From IMG/VR virus record IMGVR_UViG_3300025759_000249, positions 1 through 37,953 of that record: a DNA stretch of 37,953 nucleotides. The stretch is one strand, 5' to 3'. Below the pieces are notes generated by a model that saw only the letters and a list, made by a program, of their open reading frames with translations, was not told the DNA's origin and ran no database searches. The translations under genes and the position numbers were made by a program. This DNA comes from a virus. Of the stretch, positions 32,072 to 37,953 are shown piece after piece (position 1 is the first letter of the stretch; each line of letters begins with the position of its first letter).

Positions 32072-32948
32072 AGTAAATATTACTCACTTCTTCTGGTCTG
32101 AAACCCACACCATCGCAGAACTGACCTTGAGGTAGAATATTAAGTTTCGCTATGCCTTCGGCTAAATGCTGTGGAAGATCCTCTGAGGTATACCATGTGC
32201 AATTCGCACCATCCCAATAGTATTTATCTGTCGTCACCTTAGAAATAACACCGAACTTGTTATCACCAGAACGTGTCTGTGTAACATACACTACGTCTGC
32301 CAGGTGACGCTCACGCTTACGGTTTCTGTAGTCATCTAGTTCTTCAAACATGGTAACAAGATTGAGTTTAAACTCCTGATCCACAAACTCATAACCTGTC
32401 TGTAGTAAGTTTCTCAACTCTATCTCCAACGGAGATTTGTTTTCCACCCCATCATTTGATATGAAGTCTCGCGCTATCTTGTCACGACTTTTTGTAGACG
32501 CTTCGTGTCTTGTCTCTTTTATGGTAGCGAACTTTCGTCTGGCATCGTTGAATGTTTCGTACACTATATCTTCAACAGAGTACGGCACTAGATACCTACA
32601 AGCGTTCTTCACTGCTTTGTCAAAGTTAGTGGTAGCCGCAGAGTACATCCGATCACTATGTGCATATTTGCCGTTGTGTATCTTACGCGAAAACACTGTG
32701 TACATCTTTTTCTTTTCACCAGTATAGGAATAATTTTTGTACCCAACGTATCCCAAAGCATAGGGTTCTTGTTCACGATAGATATAATATTCTGAACCTC
32801 CACCATTTTTAGACTGATACTTAGCACCGATCTTTTTGCATACCGCCTGTGCTAGTTTGAGGCTTTCATAGTTGACGCTTTCGCGGTCTTCGTTTGCCTC
32901 AAATTCGTCTGCTAGTTTAAGCACTTCTGCTATTGTTGTTGCTCTCAT
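32052..32948 (-). CDS. Hypothetical phage protein, 298 residues
   Basis: A charged, Tyr-rich protein with no recognised catalytic motif. Features are an N-terminal helix (TIAEVLKLADEFEANEDRE), a YYIYREQEPYALGYVGYKN beta-like stretch, a central helical region (about residues 105-165) and a C-terminal VVYVTQTRSGDNKFGV segment. GGAG lies 8-9 nt before ATG 32948. The 136-bp leader upstream contains dyad copy D and a weak imperfect hairpin at 32972-33008. It lies in the cluster of unknown genes that precedes the nuclease. Confidence 0.6.
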   Translation of the reverse strand: MRATTIAEVLKLADEFEANEDRESVNYESLKLAQAVCKKIGAKYQSKNGGGSEYYIYREQEPYALGYVGYKNYSYTGEKKKMYTVFSRKIHNGKYAHSDRMYSAATTNFDKAVKNACRYLVPYSVEDIVYETFNDARRKFATIKETRHEASTKSRDKIARDFISNDGVENKSPLEIELRNLLQTGYEFVDQEFKLNLVTMFEELDDYRNRKRERHLADVVYVTQTRSGDNKFGVISKVTTDKYYWDGANCTWYTSEDLPQHLAEGIAKLNILPQGQFCDGVGFRPEEVSNIYYVYSVS

Positions 32949-33071
32949 AATTTTTCTCCAATGTTAAGTTAAGTGTGCAGCCACTCGCAAGGTAACGAGC
33001 CTTACACTGACGCGGTTAAGAAGAATAAACAATATCCGAAACTTCAACGCACTCACGCCTTACGACCAAGT

Positions 33072-33089
33072 GTTAGTCAGTTGACTAAC
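33072..33089. repeat. 18-bp dyad copy D, GTTAGTCAGTTGACTAAC
   Basis: Arms are perfect (GTTAGTCA/TGACTAAC) around two central bases. It spans the end of the 353-residue gene, whose TAG stop lies inside it, and the spacer beyond, so almost none of it is coding. Confidence 0.88.
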
Positions 33090-34146
33090 CTTTGGGTTTT
33101 GTCATAAATCCTGCATTTCTATTTATGAAGGAATTAAACTTGCTCCTCATTTTCTGTAAGTCCTCTTTTGTCTCGACATGCTTTACTGGATACTTGTACT
33201 CCCATCCAGTTGCTCCATAATCATAGTCTGCAATCTGAGTTGTAAACGAGACCCAGTAGTTCAAACGCATGGGATGTTTCTCATCACGTATTATCTCACG
33301 TGCACTTGTCGGTGTGAAATCATGATGTGAGTAGCCATCCTTGCCCCCATAGTATGAACGTAACTCCCTTGATTTATCTGTGTTATACTCACTACTCAAA
33401 GGTAGCAGAGGTGACATTGCCATACCCCACTCAAAGAATTTATTGATATCATCTTTGTATTTTTTCTTTAGGTCTTTGTTCACCTTTGGCTTTTGTGGTG
33501 GCAGCTTACCAGATACTGGATCACGTACCCAAACGTCTCCAATCTTAATGAATACCAACGCAGAGTTGTCGTCTTTGGTTTGCATCCAATCTTTAAAGTA
33601 ATTCTTATCCTTGAATTGCTTGTAGTACCCACGCGGCACAGTTTTACACTTAGCTAGATAATGTGCGTTCACTGTTGTTAGTCCACGCAGAGAGACGTAT
33701 TGAAGTGAGTTACCCATCACAAAAGTCATCCCACGTGGCATGTGTCTGTGTAAGAACGCATAGCGACCCATGGAATAACTAGAGTTACTACCAATACAAT
33801 TTCGTATCTGAACTGTCTCAGTCCCATCCTTGTGCTTACGCCAGACAATCGGTGCATAGTACTCCATCTTACCAAGCCTGTCCCAATGGGTGGTTGTAGT
33901 CTTAGTCTTGTAGTCATACTCATGTATCCCATAAGGTGTGAACTTGTCGTCACCTTCGTGATACCCATCGCTCAATGCGTAGCAGTTTCGGCTTATCTTA
34001 ACGATACGCTCCCACTTACGGTTACGATCACCGATAGGTCTGATGTCGTCCTCACGTATGTGAAGTTTAGATACGAGAGGCTTGATGTTGTTGTACCACG
34101 CCTCGACCTCGTCGAACTTTAGAAAATTTGAATATGTTAGTGCCAT
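33085..34146 (-). CDS. Hypothetical phage protein, 353 residues
   Basis: A Tyr/Lys-rich protein. Recognisable stretches are KISRNCYALSDGYHEGDD, TTTHWDRLGKMEYYAPIVW, HRHMPRGMTFVMGN and SYYGGKDGYSHHDF. They do not match a family I know. It lies between the VWA/microprotein genes and the 298-residue unknown. AGGAG is 6-8 nt before ATG 34146. The TAG stop sits inside dyad copy D. A role linked to the neighbouring AAA ATPase/VWA module is possible only by position. Confidence 0.6.
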   Translation of the reverse strand: MALTYSNFLKFDEVEAWYNNIKPLVSKLHIREDDIRPIGDRNRKWERIVKISRNCYALSDGYHEGDDKFTPYGIHEYDYKTKTTTTHWDRLGKMEYYAPIVWRKHKDGTETVQIRNCIGSNSSYSMGRYAFLHRHMPRGMTFVMGNSLQYVSLRGLTTVNAHYLAKCKTVPRGYYKQFKDKNYFKDWMQTKDDNSALVFIKIGDVWVRDPVSGKLPPQKPKVNKDLKKKYKDDINKFFEWGMAMSPLLPLSSEYNTDKSRELRSYYGGKDGYSHHDFTPTSAREIIRDEKHPMRLNYWVSFTTQIADYDYGATGWEYKYPVKHVETKEDLQKMRSKFNSFINRNAGFMTKPKG

Positions 34147-34158
34147 TGTTTTTCTCCT

Positions 34159-34251
34159 TTACATCCACCAATTAAGTTGTATTCCTGCGGTGAACACAGC
34201 AACAAGTATCGCTGTGAACACCAAGATTAATTTGTCCTGCCAGTCCATCAT
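34159..34251 (-). CDS. 30-residue single-pass membrane microprotein
   Basis: The frame starts MMDWQDKLILVFTAILVAVF and ends LNWWM, with one predicted membrane helix (about residues 8-25) flanked by Trp and charged residues. Its ATG at 34251 overlaps the preceding stop (ATGA), with GGAGG 7 nt upstream, the same junction type as its neighbours, and the next gene's SD follows directly. This is strong evidence for translation despite the length. Function is unknown. Confidence 0.65.
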   Translation of the reverse strand: MMDWQDKLILVFTAILVAVFTAGIQLNWWM

Positions 34252-35483
34252 TGTATGTCCTCCGAATCCACATGTAAGACTGCGCCATGATCTGGTGTGG
34301 CGTTAGGATTATCAACGATCACCCACAACACAGGATGATCCCACTCACCCCAACCACCATACAAGTGTCCGTCTGTGAATACGATTGAGGCTTGCGGTTC
34401 GATCTTATGTTGCTTGAGGTACTCGGGCACGCACGTCACGTCAGTGCCACCGCCGCCGACAGGTTTTGTTTTAGATGCAACGTCAGCTATTTCAGCGCCC
34501 ACGTACTTCTCATAGCCACATACCTGTGTGTCCCAATAGCTTACATGCAGCTCGTCAGGCTTAACTTGTTCACAGATTGCAGCCAACTCACTGATCATGA
34601 TCTGCTGTTCACGTGCGCCAATAGACCCAGACATGTCGTTGTGTTCTGCGAGACACGTCACCGTTTCTTGTACACCGCTCGGCATAGCAATACGCTTACT
34701 GATGTATCTACGGTTTAGTCTTTTGAAAGTACTGAAGTCTTTGCCTGTGCATGTATTCTGAACAAACTCACGCAACGCTTGACGCCAATCGACTTTTGTT
34801 TTTAGCAACTCGTCAAGGTCACGATTACCACCGCTCCCAACCTTGCCTGCAATCGTACTGCCTTGGCGCACCGCCTCGTCGATATCACGTTCCAACTCAC
34901 GCTTATCTTCCTCAGTCATTTCTTTGGCTGCTTCCCAATCGTGATCATCGAATGGTTGTTGACCTTGCTCGTTAGTCGGTTGACTAACACCGCCGCCACC
35001 GTCACCGCCACGACCACCGTCACCACCGCCATTGCCTGGGGGTAACAAGTTAAACACTTCCTGTGTACTCATACCCACGTATTGTCTATCGTAACACCCG
35101 CCTTCCAAGACGCCTGTCATTGTAGCAAACCCATCTTGACTGAACTCGTCTACAATCTTGATGTTGATTACATGGTCTGCTGCTCTGTTGGTACGATCTG
35201 CGTCTTTCTCCCAGAGATGTTTCCACGTGGTTAGATGCTTGAACAATTTGTGGTACACCTCATGTAGCACAAGAAACCGCAACTCGGCATCGTTTAGACT
35301 AGCCACAAACACACGGTTGTAGAACTCGTCTTTACCGTTTGTGTATGCGGTTCGATGTTTTGGATTGTCGGTAATCTCACGCCTACCGATCATCAGCACC
35401 GCAGATAGATACGGTGCTTTGTCCATGATTTTGACAACGGCTTTTGACAGCCGCTGTTCTTCTGTTAGATTTCCTAGAAACAT
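34248..35483 (-). CDS. VWA metallopeptidase-like protein (CobT/DUF2201 type)
   Basis: A 411-residue protein with two domains. The N-terminal part has a zinc motif HEVYH (His74, Glu75, His78), as in the DUF2201 metallopeptidase-like domain. A Gly-rich linker (about 149-166) and an acidic helical region follow. The C-terminal VWA domain carries the metal-site motif NDMSGSI (Asp283, Ser285, Ser287), TDVTC and IVFTDGH. VWA proteins of this kind work with MoxR-type AAA ATPases, and one is encoded directly upstream. GGAG lies about 8 nt before ATG 35483, with dyad copy F just ahead of that. Dyad copy E falls in the linker. Confidence 0.82.
   Translation of the reverse strand: MFLGNLTEEQRLSKAVVKIMDKAPYLSAVLMIGRREITDNPKHRTAYTNGKDEFYNRVFVASLNDAELRFLVLHEVYHKLFKHLTTWKHLWEKDADRTNRAADHVINIKIVDEFSQDGFATMTGVLEGGCYDRQYVGMSTQEVFNLLPPGNGGGDGGRGGDGGGGVSQPTNEQGQQPFDDHDWEAAKEMTEEDKRELERDIDEAVRQGSTIAGKVGSGGNRDLDELLKTKVDWRQALREFVQNTCTGKDFSTFKRLNRRYISKRIAMPSGVQETVTCLAEHNDMSGSIGAREQQIMISELAAICEQVKPDELHVSYWDTQVCGYEKYVGAEIADVASKTKPVGGGGTDVTCVPEYLKQHKIEPQASIVFTDGHLYGGWGEWDHPVLWVIVDNPNATPDHGAVLHVDSEDIQ
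34971..34988. repeat. 18-bp dyad copy E, GTTAGTCGGTTGACTAAC
   Basis: Seven-base arms are perfect around a four-base centre. It encodes Val-Ser-Gln-Pro-Thr-Asn in the flexible linker of the VWA protein, where protein constraint should be weak. Confidence 0.87.
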
Positions 35484-35500
35484 TAGTTGTTCTCCTCTCT

Positions 35501-35518
35501 GTTAGTCGGCTGACTAAC
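35501..35518. repeat. 18-bp dyad copy F, GTTAGTCGGCTGACTAAC
   Basis: Seven-base arms are perfect. It fills half of the 34-bp gap between the AAA ATPase gene (whose stop it touches) and the VWA gene, 17 nt before the VWA start and directly ahead of the SD site, as copy C is for the nuclease gene. Confidence 0.9.
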
Positions 35519-36609
35519 TACACTTTATCTGCTGCAAACATGTAGTTGTTTGCCATTGCCCAATCGGTGAATTTCTTGTTAGTCATCACCATCGATTGCT
35601 TGCTGTACTTCGGTGAAGCAACGTTGTTAGCAAACAAGCCCTGTGTCTCAGGGTCTAGCCGATCAAGATAATCCATCCACGCATTGAGCCAGTCTTTCTC
35701 CAGACTTGCCAGTGTACGATACACGACCATGACTTTTGCTGCCGCCGTATCAGGCACAAGCGCATTCTTCGGATCGTCTTTGATAGACTGAAGCGTAGGT
35801 AGTTTGTCGGCTAATCGTATGAACGCCATGAGATCCTTCGCACCGCGCTGACCGATTGTACCTATCAACGCTGCCGTCAACTGTACGTCACTCAGGTGTG
35901 CACGTTTCTGTAAGATGCGCGACGCTTTCTCACCTGAACGTGGCGTGAAGAAATGCTTACGCCCCACGGCTTTGGGATGAAAGATAAACTCGTTCTCGTC
36001 TGGGTCTTTCACATTCTCCCACGGATAGAACAACTGTGGATTGTCCTTGACCCACGCAAGTAAGAGGTGATCAATACCATTACTGATACCCCATTCGATC
36101 CAGTCCATATGACTTAGCTTACGCAGAGTAATCTCTGTGATACGATTGTACTGATGCGGTTGCAGTATGTCACCGACACCCTCACCACTTTTGTTAGTCG
36201 TCGCAAAGACAATACTATCTGGGTGAAGTTTGTAGCCACCCATCTTACGCTCGTACATGAATAAGTTGAGCGCATTCTTGACCGACGGATTAGCCTTGCC
36301 ATACTCGTCGATCATAACAATGACAGGCTTGTTTAGGTGTAAGCCCATCTCTTCGTTAGGCACAAACCTAACGTACCCATCGTTTGCTGAGTTAAGATCA
36401 GGCAACGCCATGTCGCCCAAGTCTTTGTTTGTTGCGTCAAAGTACACAGGTACGTGTTCTGGAAACCGCTCCGATAGCATATCGAGTAGCGATGATTTAC
36501 CTTGACCCATATCACCAGTGATTAGGAAAGTGATATCTTGACCCAGTTCTGCAAGTAGTCCTTCGGTTTCGTACAGATCTAGGTTGTACATGTTTTGTGC
36601 TGTATTCAT
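35518..36609 (-). CDS. MoxR/CobS-type AAA+ ATPase
   Basis: A 363-residue ATPase. Walker A is GDMGQGKSS (Lys38), Walker B is VIVMIDEYGKA (Asp101, Glu102), and ATTNKSGEGVGD provides the sensor-like segment, followed by HQYNRITEITL. Such ATPases remodel partners together with VWA proteins, as in CobS-CobT and MoxR-VWA pairs. The VWA partner is the next gene and a DUF3150-like protein the previous one. ATG at 36609 is preferred to a TTG five codons earlier because GGAGG lies 8 nt upstream. The stop touches dyad copy F. The phage substrate is unknown. Confidence 0.85.
   Translation of the reverse strand: MNTAQNMYNLDLYETEGLLAELGQDITFLITGDMGQGKSSLLDMLSERFPEHVPVYFDATNKDLGDMALPDLNSANDGYVRFVPNEEMGLHLNKPVIVMIDEYGKANPSVKNALNLFMYERKMGGYKLHPDSIVFATTNKSGEGVGDILQPHQYNRITEITLRKLSHMDWIEWGISNGIDHLLLAWVKDNPQLFYPWENVKDPDENEFIFHPKAVGRKHFFTPRSGEKASRILQKRAHLSDVQLTAALIGTIGQRGAKDLMAFIRLADKLPTLQSIKDDPKNALVPDTAAAKVMVVYRTLASLEKDWLNAWMDYLDRLDPETQGLFANNVASPKYSKQSMVMTNKKFTDWAMANNYMFAADKV
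36355..36372. repeat. Degenerate 18-bp dyad copy I, GTTAGGCACAAACCTAAC
   Basis: Same length and outer arms as the family, but with six-base symmetric arms; position 6/13 is G:C instead of T:A, so the symmetry is kept by a paired change. It lies inside the AAA gene (Val-Arg-Phe-Val-Pro-Asn). It may be chance. Confidence 0.4.
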
Positions 36610-36631
36610 AATGTTGTCCTCCAAAGACTGT

Positions 36632-37636
36632 TTATATATCTAATGACGGTAGGTTAGCGATTGCTTTGTCCACCGCCTGTTTGGTTTCGGCACGGAAGTA
36701 GTCGTCCTCACGCAGTGCATCAGGTGTGACTCCCATGAGTGCCTCTTCTAATTGATCAGCCATAGCTGTCATTCGCGTCGAGTTAGCCACGTTACTAACA
36801 CGCAGCAGTTCGACCATATCGGTGACGTTTGACACAAGCGTATCGTTGAATTTCTTTTTGTCCTCTTTGCTCTGATAGTCGAGACGTTCGGACATATTCT
36901 TCAACACCTTGTACAGACGTTCCCATATGTCATTCATTGCCTGTTTTGTTTTCTCCTCATAATAGTTGACATAGCTAGTTTGTAATTCTGCGATAGCTTC
37001 TTTCGGCAAGTCCACACGGAAGTCACCGCTCTCTGGTAGAGGTGAGTAAGCAATCGCGCATTTGAATTTTTGACGTAACTCGTCCACTGATGGATAGTCT
37101 TTATCATCGTACAGTTCGCCAAGATGAACTTGCGCCTCAGCAATGCTAAGATTGTAATCATCTATAAACGTGTCTACACGTGCATAAAACTCAGTTTGCA
37201 GCATAGTCAATTCACCATGATACTTCATGTACTGCGCTGTCGGTAACAGCCTCGCGCCTTTATCTGCCCACGGCATAGTCATACGTGTATGTATGCGGTG
37301 CATCAAACCTGCGTGGTCAATGATTGCTTTAAATGCATCACTGTTTGGCAACAACTTTTTATGTACGTTAGCTGCGCCACGCTCGGCATTGTTCGACGCA
37401 GCGATTTCCGCTGACGCTTGCTTGTCGTGTGCACGTCCTTGCCACTTCGATATGTTCACAGTCACAAGCATTGCGCTTGATGAAAGTGTTGCGATGTTGT
37501 TAGCCAGTTGGCTAACGCTTTGCATTAGTTCGGCTTTACCTTCGCCCATTGCTCCGTCTACATAATAATCTTTCGATAGTTGTGAGTGCGTAGCATGAAC
37601 CGCTGCGAAATCTATTGCTGTGTCTTCGTATTTCAT
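36632..37636 (-). CDS. DUF3150-like protein
   Basis: A 334-residue, mostly helical protein. The features VNISKWQGRAHDKQ near the N-terminus, LPNSDAFKAIIDHAGLMHRI, MPWADKGARLLPTAQYMKY, KDYPSVDELRQKF, SGDFRVDLP and a long C-terminal helical region match the DUF3150 family as I recall it. That family is found beside CobS/MoxR-type ATPase and VWA genes in phages and bacteria. Its role is unknown; it may be a substrate adaptor. ATG at 37636 overlaps the previous stop (ATGA) with GGAG upstream. Dyad copies G and H lie within it. Confidence 0.7.
   Translation of the reverse strand: MKYEDTAIDFAAVHATHSQLSKDYYVDGAMGEGKAELMQSVSQLANNIATLSSSAMLVTVNISKWQGRAHDKQASAEIAASNNAERGAANVHKKLLPNSDAFKAIIDHAGLMHRIHTRMTMPWADKGARLLPTAQYMKYHGELTMLQTEFYARVDTFIDDYNLSIAEAQVHLGELYDDKDYPSVDELRQKFKCAIAYSPLPESGDFRVDLPKEAIAELQTSYVNYYEEKTKQAMNDIWERLYKVLKNMSERLDYQSKEDKKKFNDTLVSNVTDMVELLRVSNVANSTRMTAMADQLEEALMGVTPDALREDDYFRAETKQAVDKAIANLPSLDI
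36782..36799. repeat. Degenerate 18-bp dyad copy H, GTTAGCCACGTTACTAAC
   Basis: Five-base outer arms and four central bases are symmetric, with two broken pairs between. It encodes Val-Ser-Asn-Val-Ala-Asn in the DUF3150-like gene, in the same frame as the other coding copies. A weak member or chance match. Confidence 0.4.
37499..37516. repeat. 18-bp dyad copy G, GTTAGCCAGTTGGCTAAC
   Basis: Eight-base arms are perfect. Relative to the consensus, position 6 is C and position 13 is G, a paired change that keeps the symmetry. It encodes Val-Ser-Gln-Leu-Ala-Asn in the DUF3150-like gene. Confidence 0.8.
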
Positions 37637-37835
37637 TTTAGTTCTCCATTATCTAAAAGTTCTAGTTCAAAGTTTATTAACTGTTTGGCGTTACGCCTAG
37701 CTTCACGGCTCGCTTGTGTTTTTATAAATGCTGAACACTTACGGCTACCGCTTGGGTTTGGGGAATGTTTCCTATCCCCCAAATGATACTTCACCTCTGT
37801 TAACCAGTGAGTACTTACTCTTAACTTGGGCATCA

Positions 37836-37836
<1 letters not shown>
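37633..37836 (-). CDS. Small basic hypothetical protein
   Basis: A 67-residue basic protein containing TEVKYHLGDRKHSPNPSGSR, CSAFIKTQASREARRNAKQL and an acidic end. It starts at ATG 37836 (or 37833), sharing a base with the stop of the upstream gene (TAATG) with GGGG 7 nt upstream; a longer frame from 37866 would overlap the upstream gene and is not preferred. Its stop overlaps the next start (ATGA). No family is recognised. Confidence 0.6.
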
Positions 37837-37952
<116 letters not shown>

Positions 37953-37953
37953 G

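Noticed and set aside
32972-33008. Possible hairpin or tRNA-like fold in the leader of the 298-residue gene
   Set aside because: Only 4-5 bp helices with unequal internal loops; no acceptor stem or anticodon arm can be drawn.
35578-36205. Half sites GTTAGTC at about 35579 and 36192
   Set aside because: No matching second arm at the right distance; they encode ordinary Thr-Asn in the AAA gene.

Overview
The window is part of a tailed double-stranded DNA phage genome, most like uncultivated marine podovirus-type phages. The case rests on gene content. The left half carries virion and tail proteins, T7-like internal virion proteins, a lysis cassette with a GH19 endolysin, and a 2203-residue ejection-type protein. 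The right half carries a phage replication set. No host can be read from the sequence; a Gram-negative marine bacterium, perhaps an alphaproteobacterium, is only an inference. No terminase, portal, capsid, RNA polymerase, integrase or tRNA gene is visible, and both ends of the window cut into genes.

Layout: positions 1-20880 hold one tightly packed + strand operon. It contains two beta-propeller tail or adhesin proteins (three seven-repeat arrays in all), a P22 gp10/T7 gp12-like tail hub protein, a conserved small tail protein, a zinc-ribbon protein, a Pro-rich protein, two holin-like proteins, a single-anchor spanin-like protein, the endolysin, four putative internal or structural proteins (one resembling T7 gp13/GNAT), and a giant polyvalent ejection protein with an embedded HEMMH metallopeptidase motif. 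Most junctions are ATGA or TAATG overlaps, which implies translational coupling. At 20879-20908 an intrinsic terminator faces left and ends the opposing transcript.

Positions 37952-20958 hold a long - strand operon, read right to left. In transcription order: the end of a HAD/polynucleotide-phosphatase-like gene, a small basic gene, a DUF3150-like protein, a MoxR/CobS-type AAA ATPase, a VWA metallopeptidase (CobT/DUF2201-like), a 30-residue membrane microprotein, three unrecognised proteins, a VRR-NUC nuclease, several small genes, a DUF6378-like protein, family A DNA polymerase, a Cas4/RecB-like nuclease, an HNH-like basic protein, an SNF2-type helicase, a coiled-coil protein, an excisionase-like HTH protein, a putative ssDNA-binding protein with an acidic tail, a fused AEP primase/DUF927 helicase and a small terminal gene. 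Three real genes under 45 codons were found by reading stop/start overlaps and Shine-Dalgarno (SD) sites.

The most striking unexplained signal is an 18-bp dyad, GTTAGTC-N4-GACTAAC. It occurs seven times between 28561 and 37516, with two further degenerate copies, and I found none in the structural half. Copies lie both between genes and inside genes. One copy has a paired substitution that keeps the symmetry. Two copies sit directly upstream of ribosome binding sites, and one contains a stop codon. This looks like a distributed operator or RNA-hairpin system of the replication operon.
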